From: Clostridium mediterraneense
GTDB taxonomy: Bacteria > Bacillota > Clostridia > Clostridiales > Clostridiaceae
Assembly (NCBI RefSeq): GCF_900091705.1
Contig: NZ_LT594785.1
Location: 1,220,858 to 1,284,857 of the forward strand
Direction: 5' to 3'
DNA length: 64,000 nucleotides
The position numbers were made by a program, and so were the translations under genes. Shown here piece by piece: positions 27,362 to 35,746 of the stretch. Below the pieces are notes generated by a model that was given only the letters and a program-made list of their open reading frames with translations, had not been told where the DNA came from and searched no databases. How positions within the stretch are numbered: position 1 is the stretch's first letter; the number at the start of each line of letters is the position of its first letter.

Positions 27362-28195
27362 ATGAAAAAGGTTGGAATTTTAATAAATAAAAGCAAAGAT
27401 ATCACGGGTGAAATTGAAAAATTAGTTATTGAAAAGACCAACAAGTATTTGAGACCAGATGAAATTTCTGTAATGGATCACTTAGATATAAATAATAAGG
27501 AAGACTTTGATTCTTTTGATTTACTTATGGTTCTTGGAGGAGATGGTACTCTTCTTGGAACAGCAAGAAACTATGCTCATAAAATACATTGTCCTATATT
27601 AGGGATTAATATAGGAAATTTAGGTTTTATATCAAGTGTAGAATTTTCAGAGCTTGATGAAGCTTTAGAAGATATAAATAAAGGCGAATATAATATTGAA
27701 GAAAGAATAATGATTAAATGTAAGATTAATGGTAAAGAATTTAAAGGTAATAGAGCTTTAAATGATGTTGTTATTGCAAGAGGAACTTTATCAAGAATGA
27801 CTAAATATGATGTGTATGTTAATGAAGAAAAATATACATCTTTTAATGGTGATGGAATAATAGTTTCAACACCAGTTGGATCAACTGCTTATTCATTATC
27901 AGCTGGAGGTCCGCTTGTTAGTCCAGATATTAATATTATTTCTATAGTTCCTATTTGTTCACATAATTTAAATTCTAAACCTTTAATAGTAAATGAAAAT
28001 AGTTTAATAACTATTATACCAACTATTGAAGAAGAAATCTATTTAACTATGGATGGGCAAATATCTATTAAGCTTAAAAAAGATGATAGAATAACAGTAG
28101 AAAAATCAGAAGTTAAATTTAAAGTTATATCTTTCAAAGAAAAAAAATATTTTAAAGTTTTAAGAAAAAAAATCTTTTGTAGAACGGAAATATAA
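27362..28195 (+). CDS. nadK: NAD kinase
   Basis: NadK phosphorylates NAD to NADP. The GGDGT motif is at residues 59-63 with catalytic Asp61, and NDVVIARG and STPVGSTAYSLSAGGP form the rest of the site. The 277-residue length is normal, although the C-terminus (KYFKVLRKKIFCRTEI) is Lys/Arg-rich. GAGAGG lies just upstream of the ATG and tlyA ends 14 bases earlier, so it is in the same operon. Confidence 0.96.
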   Translation: MKKVGILINKSKDITGEIEKLVIEKTNKYLRPDEISVMDHLDINNKEDFDSFDLLMVLGGDGTLLGTARNYAHKIHCPILGINIGNLGFISSVEFSELDEALEDINKGEYNIEERIMIKCKINGKEFKGNRALNDVVIARGTLSRMTKYDVYVNEEKYTSFNGDGIIVSTPVGSTAYSLSAGGPLVSPDINIISIVPICSHNLNSKPLIVNENSLITIIPTIEEEIYLTMDGQISIKLKKDDRITVEKSEVKFKVISFKEKKYFKVLRKKIFCRTEI

Positions 28196-28209
28196 AAGGG
28201 GGTATTTAG

Positions 28210-28659
28210 ATGAAATCAAAGAGGCATTGTAAAATCATAGAGATAATAAATAAGAAAGCTATTGAAACTCAAGATGAACTTGCAGAAGAGTTAAGAGCTT
28301 CAGGATTTGATGTAACTCAAGCAACAGTATCAAGAGATATAAAGTCATTAAAGCTTATTAAAACTCAAGATGTAACTGGTAGATATAGATATTCAGTTAT
28401 AAAAAATGAAAGCAGTAATATTGTTGAGAAGTTAACTAATATTTTAAAAAGTACTGTTGAAGGCGTAGAATCAGTAAATAATATGGTTGTTGTAAAAACA
28501 TTAACTGGTTCAGCAAGTGCAGCAGCTGAGGCCATAGATGCTTTAAACTTAGGAGAAATAGCTGGGACTATAGCAGGAGATAATACTATATTTATTTTAT
28601 TAAGAGATAATGATAAGGCTATAGAAATTGTTAAACGTATAAAAGAAATGGTAGATTAA
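28210..28659 (+). CDS. argR: Arginine repressor ArgR/AhrC
   Basis: ArgR senses L-arginine and regulates arginine synthesis and catabolism. The winged helix is at residues 1-70 ([21 protein letters not shown]) and the C-terminal hexamerisation/arginine-binding domain at 80-149, with [29 protein letters not shown]. No ARG box was searched in detail here. GGGGGT precedes the ATG. Location before recN is conserved (ahrC-recN). Confidence 0.97.
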   Translation: MKSKRHCKIIEIINKKAIETQDELAEELRASGFDVTQATVSRDIKSLKLIKTQDVTGRYRYSVIKNESSNIVEKLTNILKSTVEGVESVNNMVVVKTLTGSASAAAEAIDALNLGEIAGTIAGDNTIFILLRDNDKAIEIVKRIKEMVD

Positions 28660-28678
28660 TGGAGTTTGGAGGTGCAAA

Positions 28679-30388
28679 ATGCTTCTACAAATATCAATAG
28701 AAAATTTTGCTTTAATAGAAAGTATAAGTTTAGATTTTAAAGAAGGCTTTAATATCCTTTCAGGGGAAACTGGGGCAGGTAAATCTATTCTTATAGATTC
28801 TATAAATTATGTTCTCGGAAGTAAGTTTAGTAAAGAACTTATAAGAATAGGTAAGGATAAGACTTTTGTTGAGGGTGTATTTTCTATAGAAAATAATACA
28901 AGAGTTAAAGAAATTTTAGATGAAATGGATATTGAAGCAGATGATATCTTAATAATATCCAGGGAAAGCTTTAGTAATGGAAAAAATATAAGTAAAGTTA
29001 ATGGGAAGTCAGTTGTTCTAAATAATTTAAGAAGAATTACTAGTAGGCTTATAGATATACATGGTCAACATAATAATCAAAATTTATTAAATAGAGAAAA
29101 TCATATTTTTTATTTAGATTCATTTTGTGATGAAAAATTTTCTGAAAATTTATTAAAATATGAAGAGCAGTATACTAAGCTTAAAGAGATAGAAAAGAAA
29201 ATATCAGATTTAAGCCAAGAAGGTAAAAACCAAAAACTTATAGATTACATAGAATTCCAATTAAAAGAAATAAAATCAGCAAATATTCGAGTTGGTGAAG
29301 AAGAAGAACTTACTGAGAGATATAATATACTATCAAATTCTGAAAAAATTAGTTTAGCATTAAATAATTCTTATTGTAAGCTAAATGAGTCTATATTAAA
29401 TGGACAATCTATAATAGATTATATTGGTGATATTAATAGAGATCTTGCATCTATAGAAGCTCATTCAAAGAAGATAGAAGATATAAACTCAAGAGTTAGC
29501 AGTGTTTATTATGAATTACAAGAAATTGCTAGAGATATATATGATGAAAACTCAAGTGTTGTTTATGATGAAAATGAGTTAGAATCTATAAATAGTAGAA
29601 TTTATCAGATTTCAACTATACAAAGAAAGTATGGAGAATCTGAAGAAGCAGTATTAAATTATGCAAAAGATTTGGAAAGACAGCTTGAAGAAATGCTTGA
29701 TTCAGAAAGAATAATAGAAGAACTAAATAAAGAAAAACTTGCAATTATTGAAGTTCTAAAAGAAATAAGTTTAGAGCTTCATAATATTAGAAAATCTTTT
29801 GCAGAGTATTTAACTTCAAGAGTTAAGGATGAACTTTCATATGTAGGCCTTGAGAAATGTGAGTTTGATGTTGAAGTTGTTTTAACAGAAGAGTTCAATC
29901 AAAGAGGTCAAGATAGAGTTCAATTCTTAATATCAACAAATCCAGGTCAGCCAATGAAACCTATGGAAAAGATAGTTTCAGGTGGTGAGCTTTCAAGAAT
30001 AATGCTTGCTATGAAAGCTGTGTTTATAGATAAGGATAATATACCAACTGTTATATTTGATGAAATAGATACAGGTATAAGTGGACAAATAGGGCAAAGT
30101 GTTGCTGAAAAGATGTATGAAATATCTTTAAAACATCAAGTATTTTGCATAAGTCACTTACCTCAAATTGTTAGTATGTCAGATAATCATTATTTTGTTT
30201 CTAAGGAAGTTAGGGATAATACAACTTTTTCAAGTGTTAGACAAATTAATGAGGAAGAAAAAGTTATTGAGATTGCTAAAATGTTAGGTGGGGTAGAACT
30301 TACAGAAGGAACACTTTTAAATGCAAGAGATATGATTAATCTTAATGAGGTTAAAAAACAAGAAATAAGAAATAAAAAGAATAAATAA
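28679..30388 (+). CDS. recN: DNA repair protein RecN
   Basis: RecN is an SMC-like ATPase acting early in double-strand break repair. Walker A GETGAGKS is at residues 29-36, a long coiled coil spans about 160-370, and the C-terminal half has the signature VSGGELSRIMLAMKAVF and Walker B PTVIFDEIDTGISG. The 569-residue length is typical. TTGGAGGTG lies about 5 bases before the ATG. A terminator follows, ending this long gene run. Confidence 0.97.
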   Translation: MLLQISIENFALIESISLDFKEGFNILSGETGAGKSILIDSINYVLGSKFSKELIRIGKDKTFVEGVFSIENNTRVKEILDEMDIEADDILIISRESFSNGKNISKVNGKSVVLNNLRRITSRLIDIHGQHNNQNLLNRENHIFYLDSFCDEKFSENLLKYEEQYTKLKEIEKKISDLSQEGKNQKLIDYIEFQLKEIKSANIRVGEEEELTERYNILSNSEKISLALNNSYCKLNESILNGQSIIDYIGDINRDLASIEAHSKKIEDINSRVSSVYYELQEIARDIYDENSSVVYDENELESINSRIYQISTIQRKYGESEEAVLNYAKDLERQLEEMLDSERIIEELNKEKLAIIEVLKEISLELHNIRKSFAEYLTSRVKDELSYVGLEKCEFDVEVVLTEEFNQRGQDRVQFLISTNPGQPMKPMEKIVSGGELSRIMLAMKAVFIDKDNIPTVIFDEIDTGISGQIGQSVAEKMYEISLKHQVFCISHLPQIVSMSDNHYFVSKEVRDNTTFSSVRQINEEEKVIEIAKMLGGVELTEGTLLNARDMINLNEVKKQEIRNKKNK

Positions 30389-30395
30389 TTTAATT

Positions 30396-30450
30396 AAAAA
30401 GGGCTCTCTAAGATAAATTTTATTTTAATATAGAGATACCCTTTATTTTT
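30396..30450. terminator. Terminator between recN and pnuC
   Basis: AAAGGG-CTCTCTA (30398-30410) pairs imperfectly with TAGAGA-TA-CCCTTT (30431-30444), with A-rich and T-rich flanks; it can serve both convergent genes. Confidence 0.7.
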
Positions 30451-30474
30451 TATTAAATTTTAAAATGAATAGTC

Positions 30475-31272
30475 TTAATAAGCTAATTCTAATTCATGTT
30501 TATATTCATTGTGCATTCTCTTCCACATAATATATCCATATATTGATCCAACTAAATACTGAAGAAGTGATAAAGTATTTGATAAATCACCTACAAAAAT
30601 TGATGGATTAATAATTCCAGTATGTATGGTTTGAATTACAAACATTATAAATCCTAAGCTATTAGATACAATCCAGAAATTCCATTGAGCTACATATCTT
30701 TTTCCTGTAAAGAATACAGCCATTATAGTTAAAGTTGCAGTTATAGAATCTAGTAATATTTGAGGATCTGCTGAAATTCTGATATTAAATAATTTATATA
30801 AAATAAAAGGTAATTTATCTAAAAATATAGCATAAACAATAAAGCATATTATTGAAATTAGTATAGAGTATAGCCATTGTTTTTTTGTAAGAGTTTTTAT
30901 TATTATCTTATTTGTCGATTCTTTTGACATATGAGATTTCCATGATATAAAACCATAGATTATAAGAGGTAATACTATAAAAAAGTTTTCGATAAATTGA
31001 CCATATAAGCTACCTACTAAAGCAATAATTGATAAAGTTATAGTATTTATAATCCACCAAATATAGCCATATATATTAGCGTTAGATGTATATATAGAAA
31101 CTAATATTCCTGAAATAGTACATAGTAATCCTGTTATTCCTAAAGGGGAAAATACACTAGAAAAATTATCTCTTCCTAAAGATAAAGGAAGTAAGAAAGT
31201 AATAATACTAGCAGCAGTAAAGAATATAAAAAATACTTTTTGGAATTTAGTAAAGCTATTGTAGAAATTCAT
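30475..31272 (-). CDS. pnuC: PnuC-like nicotinamide riboside/mononucleotide transporter
   Basis: The 265-residue product has seven or eight hydrophobic segments and the PnuC-type stretches WWIINTITLSIIALVGSLYGQ and GKRYVAQWNFWIVSNSLGFIMF, including the Trp/Asn positions that line the substrate site in this family. It would import a vitamin B3 nucleoside by facilitated diffusion, feeding NAD synthesis. It is alone on the minus strand, converging on recN and diverging from spoIVB. Two copies of TATTAATGTTA lie 27 and 66 bases upstream and could be operator half-sites. Confidence 0.88.
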   Translation of the reverse strand: MNFYNSFTKFQKVFFIFFTAASIITFLLPLSLGRDNFSSVFSPLGITGLLCTISGILVSIYTSNANIYGYIWWIINTITLSIIALVGSLYGQFIENFFIVLPLIIYGFISWKSHMSKESTNKIIIKTLTKKQWLYSILISIICFIVYAIFLDKLPFILYKLFNIRISADPQILLDSITATLTIMAVFFTGKRYVAQWNFWIVSNSLGFIMFVIQTIHTGIINPSIFVGDLSNTLSLLQYLVGSIYGYIMWKRMHNEYKHELELAY

Positions 31273-31736
31273 TTAGTACACATCCTTTGTTATACGAATA
31301 TTAATGTTAAATATTTTTAAATAATTCGTTAATATAGTATTAATGTTAGAGTATATAGATTAAAATGTCAAGTTTATATTTGAAAATTCTTTTTAATACG
31401 AAATATAAGTTTTTATAAATATAGATAATTCATTAGTTTTTTCTAGATAGATATTAAAAATAAATTAAAGATTTTATTTCTATTAATAAATATGTTTTTT
31501 TTATTGAGTATAAAAAGAGACTGTTATCAAAAGTTAAGTTAAATTGGCTTCTGATACAGTCTTTTTTGTTTTTATACTTATATCTGCTTAATGTATATAT
31601 GCATATTATTAAATAAAAAAATTAATTTTATGATAAATTTTCTCATAATTTAAGATAAGTTGGATATACTAACAACGTTACTCTAACATATAAAGAATTA
31701 AAAAGGGTAAATTACTATTGTAAAGGAGGAGATAAG
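31273..31736. other. Intergenic region between divergent pnuC and spoIVB
   Basis: No open reading frame of note. It holds a direct repeat TATTAATGTTA (31299-31309, 31338-31348), a possible plus-strand promoter TTGAAA/TATAAG (31380-31409, spacer 18) and a strong terminator-like hairpin (31512-31568). The terminator follows no annotated gene on either strand, so a small RNA or a gene remnant is possible. The spoIVB ribosome site AAAGGAGGAG is at the right end. Confidence 0.5.
31512..31568. terminator. Orphan terminator-like hairpin
   Basis: AGACTG-T-TATCA (31518-31529) pairs with TGATA-CAGTCT (31552-31562) with a single-base bulge; AAAAAG on the left and TTTTTTG on the right make it look functional on both strands. 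It lies between divergent genes. Confidence 0.7.
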
Positions 31737-32855
31737 ATGAAAAAAGAGAACGAAAAGAAAAATTTTATAAAAAAATTTGTTTTAATGTGTTTACTTTTAT
31801 CTTCTGTATTCGCTTTAGGTAATTTTCTCCTTAATAAGGATAATGTTGAACTAGTTTCAGCTAGTGAAAGCAAATATTTTAGTAAAAAAGATAAAATGAA
31901 AGTATATGCTGGAGGTCAGAATGTAGGAATTAAAATATCTACAAAGGGAATCTTAGCCGTAGCGTTCTCGGATATAGAGGATGCTGATAAGAAAGTATTG
32001 AAGAGTCCTGCTGAAGCATCTGGAGTAGAGATTGGGGATATAATTTTAAAAATAAATAATAAGGATATAAATAATTCTAAAGACCTTAAGAGTAGAATTT
32101 CAGAAAATGAAAATAATGAGATAGACCTTTTAATTGAAAGAAAGGGAAAGCTTATAAATAAAAAAGTTAAGGTAATTAAAGATAGTAAAGGTAATTGTAA
32201 ATTAGGACTTTGGGTTAGAGACTCTACAGCAGGTATAGGAACTATGACATTCTATGAAGAGAATACAGGTATTTATGGTGCTTTAGGTCATCCTATCACT
32301 GATAATGAAACTGATAAGATTCTTACAGTTGAAGGTGGAAGTCTTTTAAATTCAACTGTTGTAAATGTTAGAAAAGGAGAAGTGGGTTCTCCAGGTGAGT
32401 TAAAAGGTTTATTTATGAATGAAAAGAAAGAGATAGGAACAGTAGGAAAGAACACTATTTGTGGTATTTTTGGAGTTCTGAATAAAGAAGAAGTTCAAAA
32501 AAGAAGTTCTTTAAGAAAAAATAAATCTTATGAAGTAGCATCTAAAGAAGAGGTTAAGGTTGGAGAAGCTCAAATAATAACAACAATTGATGAAAAAGGA
32601 CCTAGATATTTTACAATTAATATAGAAAAGGTTATAGAGCAATCAAAACCAGGACCTAAGAGTATGGTTATTAAAGTAACAGATCCAGAACTTCTTGAAA
32701 AGACAGGTGGTATTGTTCAAGGTATGAGTGGAAGTCCTATAATACAAAATGATAAAATTGTAGGAGCTGTGACACATGTTTTGATAAATAAACCTAATAC
32801 TGGATATGGAATTTATATAGAATGGATGTTAAAAGATGCAAATTTGTTAAAATAA
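31737..32855 (+). CDS. spoIVB: SpoIVB serine peptidase (stage IV sporulation)
   Basis: SpoIVB is secreted by the forespore and signals activation of pro-sigma-K processing in the mother cell. An N-terminal membrane segment (about residues 14-31) is followed by a PDZ domain (about 75-145) and the S55 peptidase domain. The catalytic triad is visible: His185 in GHPITD, Asp316 in TDPELL, Ser331 in GMSGSP, spaced as in the B. subtilis protein. The 372-residue length is slightly short. The order recN-spoIVB-spo0A is conserved; here pnuC intervenes. Confidence 0.97.
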   Translation: MKKENEKKNFIKKFVLMCLLLSSVFALGNFLLNKDNVELVSASESKYFSKKDKMKVYAGGQNVGIKISTKGILAVAFSDIEDADKKVLKSPAEASGVEIGDIILKINNKDINNSKDLKSRISENENNEIDLLIERKGKLINKKVKVIKDSKGNCKLGLWVRDSTAGIGTMTFYEENTGIYGALGHPITDNETDKILTVEGGSLLNSTVVNVRKGEVGSPGELKGLFMNEKKEIGTVGKNTICGIFGVLNKEEVQKRSSLRKNKSYEVASKEEVKVGEAQIITTIDEKGPRYFTINIEKVIEQSKPGPKSMVIKVTDPELLEKTGGIVQGMSGSPIIQNDKIVGAVTHVLINKPNTGYGIYIEWMLKDANLLK

Positions 32856-32879
32856 GTGAGTAAAAGAATAAAATGTGTT

Positions 32880-32940
32880 ATAATATACTAAAGAATATTA
32901 TAAAAATATTTTTTAGTATATTTTTTTATTTTTTTTTGAA
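32880..32940 (+). terminator. Terminator after spoIVB
   Basis: ATATACTAAA and TTTAGTATAT form the stem base, with GAATATT/AATATT above, followed by a long T-rich run. It separates spoIVB from spo0A. Confidence 0.8.
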
Positions 32941-32945
32941 TAATT

Positions 32946-32973
32946 AAAGGATTTGAATAGTTTTTGTCGAAGT
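32946..32973 (+). promoter_or_regulatory. Candidate sigma-H promoter overlapping a 0A box for spo0A
   Basis: AAAGGATTT (32946-32954) resembles the sigma-H -35 element and GTCGAAG (32966-32972) the -10 GAAT region. TGTCGAA at 32965-32971 exactly matches the Spo0A binding consensus. The arrangement fits sigma-H-driven, Spo0A-autoregulated expression of spo0A, as known in Bacillus. The -10 match is imperfect. Confidence 0.55.
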
Positions 32974-33029
32974 TAATAATGTAAATAAATGGAATAATGA
33001 GCAGATTATATAGTAAGGGGAGAAAATAA

Positions 33030-33848
33030 ATGAATGATTCAAAAATTTCAGTTTTAATTGCAGATGATAATAAGGAATTCTGTAGTATATTAAATGATTA
33101 TTTATTAAATCAAAGGGATATAGTTGTTGTTGGAATTGCAAATGATGGCTTAGAAGCTTTAGAATTAATAGAAGAAAAGAAACCAGATTTAGTTGTTTTA
33201 GATATTATTATGCCACATTTAGATGGACTTGGTGTATTAGAAAAATTAAATTCTTCAAAATTAGATAAGATACCAAGAGTAATTGTTTTATCAGCAGTTG
33301 GACAAGATAAGATAACTCAAAGAGCTATTACACTTGGAGCTGATTATTATGTTGTTAAACCATTTGATATGGATGTTTTCATAAAGAGAATTAGACAAAT
33401 GTTTAATAATACAATTTCATCAGAGGAGAGCAATACAAGACAATCAACTTTACTTGAGATGACAGAAGCTCCAGTTAGTAATAGAAGACAACCTATGGAT
33501 TTAGAATCAGAAATAACAAATATTATTCATGAAATAGGGGTTCCTGCTCACATTAAGGGATACATGTATCTAAGAGAAGCAATTACTATGGTTGTTAATG
33601 ATATGGAACTTTTATCAGCGATAACAAAGGAATTATATCCTTCAATAGCTAAGAAGTATAATACAACAGCTAGTAGAGTTGAACGTGCTATAAGACATGC
33701 TATAGAAGTTGCATGGGGCAGAGGTCAAATAGAAGCTATAAATAAATTATTTGGTTATACAATTCACAATGATAAGGGTAAGCCAACAAACTCAGAATTT
33801 ATAGCTATGGTTGCTGATAAATTAAGACTTAAAAATAAGGTAAGCTAA
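33030..33848 (+). CDS. spo0A: Sporulation master regulator Spo0A
   Basis: Spo0A is the response regulator that commits cells to sporulation. The receiver domain (about residues 5-125) has the acidic pocket Asp12/Asp13, the phosphoacceptor Asp58 in VVLDIIMPH and Lys in YVVKPFD. The C-terminal DNA-binding domain (about 150-272) has the typical [19 protein letters not shown] and [18 protein letters not shown] recognition helix. The 272-residue length is normal. AAGGGGAG lies 8 bases before the ATG. Confidence 0.99.
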   Translation: MNDSKISVLIADDNKEFCSILNDYLLNQRDIVVVGIANDGLEALELIEEKKPDLVVLDIIMPHLDGLGVLEKLNSSKLDKIPRVIVLSAVGQDKITQRAITLGADYYVVKPFDMDVFIKRIRQMFNNTISSEESNTRQSTLLEMTEAPVSNRRQPMDLESEITNIIHEIGVPAHIKGYMYLREAITMVVNDMELLSAITKELYPSIAKKYNTTASRVERAIRHAIEVAWGRGQIEAINKLFGYTIHNDKGKPTNSEFIAMVADKLRLKNKVS

Positions 33849-34264
33849 TAAGAAAACTACTAGGCTTGTGAGTTATGGTAATTGAGGCTATTTATACACA
33901 TAAACTAATAAATTATATATAAATATAAATATAAAGATACACTTCAATTAATTAAATGAAAATTAATGGGGTGTTCTTTTTATATCAAGAAATAAGAAAG
34001 TAAATTTTACTTTTACTAGCTTAGAAATAACCTTGATAAAAGTTTTTACTAAGTTGTGAGGATATATTTATATGGGTATTTTTTCTACTTATAATATTTT
34101 TTATTTAAAGAAATATCAAGTTAAAATGTTAAAAATATTAAATTAGTATAGATATAATTAAAGTAATGAAAAAAAATATCTATAATTATAAAATACGGTA
34201 TTTAATATGGTACAATATCCCTTGGTAATTATAAATTAGTGACAGCTGAAAAGGGGATTCAAAA
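33849..34264 (+). other. Intergenic region between spo0A and the zinc-ribbon gene
   Basis: No open reading frame of note. A terminator is at 33939-33983. The rest is very AT-rich; several TATAAT-like boxes occur (for example 34153-34158) but none has a convincing -35 element at proper spacing. AAAAGGGGA at the right end is the next gene's ribosome site. Confidence 0.5.
33939..33983 (+). terminator. Terminator after spo0A
   Basis: ACAC-TTCAATTAATT pairs with AATTAATGGGGTGT (one or two mismatches), followed by TCTTTTTAT. Confidence 0.75.
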
Positions 34265-34843
34265 ATGGCAAAAATGATACAATGTAAAACCTGTTCTAAG
34301 GAAATAGCAGCAAATGCTAAATCTTGCCCAGGATGTGGAGCAAAGAATAAGAAAGCAATATATAAGAGACCTTGGTTTATAGTAATAGTAGTCTTTATAA
34401 TACTTGCAGCAATAGGTGACTCAAGTAGTAGCGACTCTAAGACAGCAAGTAGTGGAACAAGTAAAATTGAACAAGAAATTAACCCAAGTAATAAAACAGA
34501 AAGTAATATTCTAGTAGAAGATGACGTAGAAGAGAAAATTCCAACTGAATATAAGTCTGCATTAAGAAAAGCAAAAACATATAGTAATACTATGGCAATG
34601 TCTAAGGCTGGATTATATGAACAGTTAACATCAGAGTATGGAGAAAAATTCTCAGCAGAAGCAGCACAATATGCTGTAGATAATGTAAACGCAGATTGGA
34701 AAGCAAATGCATTAAAAAAAGCAAAAACATATCAAGGAACTATGGCAATGTCTCCAAGTGCGATTTATGATCAATTAGTATCACAACATGGTGAAAAATT
34801 TACAGCGGAAGAAGCACAATATGCTATAGATAATCTAGAGTAA
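34265..34843 (+). CDS. Zinc-ribbon membrane protein with two Ltp repeats
   Basis: The 192-residue product has an N-terminal zinc ribbon with two CxxC pairs (residues 8-11 and 22-25), one membrane helix (about 36-52), a Ser/Thr-rich linker, and two tandem copies (about 100-145 and 147-191) of a 45-residue repeat reading ALRKAKTYSNTMAMS...FSAEAAQYAVDN. The repeat matches the host-surface lipoprotein Ltp family (PF07553), whose phage TP-J34 member blocks phage DNA entry. Instead of a lipobox, this one has a ribbon plus helix. It stands alone between terminators. A role in phage exclusion is inference. Confidence 0.82.
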   Translation: MAKMIQCKTCSKEIAANAKSCPGCGAKNKKAIYKRPWFIVIVVFIILAAIGDSSSSDSKTASSGTSKIEQEINPSNKTESNILVEDDVEEKIPTEYKSALRKAKTYSNTMAMSKAGLYEQLTSEYGEKFSAEAAQYAVDNVNADWKANALKKAKTYQGTMAMSPSAIYDQLVSQHGEKFTAEEAQYAIDNLE

Positions 34844-34873
34844 TATTATTTTATAAATATAAAAAGTTAACTT

Positions 34874-34904
34874 AAGCATCTAGTGTAGAAACTAGATGCT
34901 TTTA
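34874..34904 (+). terminator. Terminator after the zinc-ribbon gene
   Basis: AGCATCTAGT and ACTAGATGCT form a 10-base-pair stem with a short loop, followed by TTTATTATTT. Confidence 0.85.
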
Positions 34905-34996
34905 TTATTTAAATAAATAACAGATAATAATATAGATTAATTAAAATTAAGAATCTTATAGTAAATAATATGTACTTTATTAATAAATGAAATAGT

Positions 34997-35038
34997 AAAA
35001 AATCACCTCTAATTAATTAAATTTGGAGGTGATTTTTT
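34997..35038. terminator. Bidirectional terminator
   Basis: AAAAAATCACCTC (34997-35009) and GAGGTGATTTTTT (35026-35038) are perfect reverse complements over 13 bases with a 16-base loop, giving a U-tract on either strand. Confidence 0.75.
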
Positions 35039-35071
35039 ATGCCTAAAAGAGTTAAATAAATTTAGAATAGA

Positions 35072-35124
35072 AAGAAAAGATAATATATTTAGTATTAATG
35101 TTAAATATATATTATCTTTTCTTA
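35072..35124. repeat. Long AT-rich hairpin
   Basis: AAGAAAAGATAATATATTTA and TAAATATATATTATCTTTTCTT pair over about 20 bases with one two-base bulge and a short loop (GTATTAATGT). It probably ends minus-strand transcripts from the flavin-fold gene; a processing or stability function is also possible. Confidence 0.6.
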
Positions 35125-35184
35125 TAAATAGCTTTAATTATAGGACAAGAGAGTGTGCTTAAGTTTATTATAATCTATTTAATG

Positions 35185-35559
35185 TTAAATTCTTTGTTTT
35201 AATGATGTAACTGTTATTTCTAACACTCTAGTTAAGAATGGGAATTTATCTTTCATAAGATTGAAATCTTTACCTGATTTAATAAAGTTAGCAGTTCCTT
35301 CAATTAAGAAACCAGTTCCTTGATAATTATTAAATCCTTCGACTTCTTTACTACCAAGAGTTACTTTAACTCTATTATTTACATTTACATCTACTTCTGT
35401 ACTATTAAAGCCAGCAGCTGGAATTAAGATTCTTTCATCATCTGTTACAACTAAATATGAATTCCAAGTATTAGTTACATGTGGTTCATCTATTCCCCAA
35501 GAGGTTATTGAAACCACTCCTTCGTTTTTTAATACTTCATAAAATTTTTCTGTAAGCAT
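35185..35559 (-). CDS. Pyridoxamine 5'-phosphate oxidase family protein
   Basis: The 124-residue product has the split-barrel flavin-binding fold of this family: an N-terminal helix (LTEKFYEVLKNEGVVSITSWG), then NSYLVVTDDERILIPAAGF and RVKVTLGSKEVEGF. It is too short and divergent to be true PdxH; such proteins often bind FMN or F420 and act as small reductases of unknown substrate. AAGAAGGAAT precedes the ATG. It is divergent from an Rrf2 regulator with overlapping promoters, so it is probably that regulator's target. Confidence 0.85.
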   Translation of the reverse strand: MLTEKFYEVLKNEGVVSITSWGIDEPHVTNTWNSYLVVTDDERILIPAAGFNSTEVDVNVNNRVKVTLGSKEVEGFNNYQGTGFLIEGTANFIKSGKDFNLMKDKFPFLTRVLEITVTSLKQRI

Positions 35560-35626
35560 TTTATATTCCTTCTTTCGATTTTAATTAAAGATAAATTATA
35601 TCCTGGATAAATACTGTCTATAATTA

Positions 35627-35676
35627 AGAATAGAATCTTTTTTGCCTTTTGTCAATAGATATATCTTATTTAATAT
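35627..35676. promoter_or_regulatory. Overlapping divergent promoters of the flavin-fold and Rrf2 genes
   Basis: On the plus strand TTGTCA (35649-35654) and TAATAT (35671-35676), spacer 16, face the Rrf2 gene. On the minus strand TTGACA (35655-35650) and TATTCT (35632-35627), spacer 17, face the flavin-fold gene. The two -35 boxes occupy the same bases, so one bound regulator or polymerase would affect both genes. Confidence 0.6.
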
Positions 35677-35746
35677 GATTCTCTTGAATGCAAGTAAATA
35701 ATGGGATATCATTACATAGAAGACTTTATAAAAAGGAGTATTAGAA

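Larger units (their letters stand above)
34844..35184. other. Intergenic region with three stem-loops
   Basis: Between the Ltp-repeat gene and the convergent flavin-fold gene. It contains three hairpins (34874-34904, 34997-35038, 35072-35124) and no gene of credible size. Only a six-codon frame with a good ribosome site (ATG 35039) is present, on the flank of the second hairpin. Confidence 0.6.

Noticed and set aside
35039-35059. Six-codon frame (MPKRVK) with a consensus GGAGGTGA site
   Set aside because: The SD-like bases are the right arm of a terminator stem, which explains them; no longer frame or conserved peptide follows.
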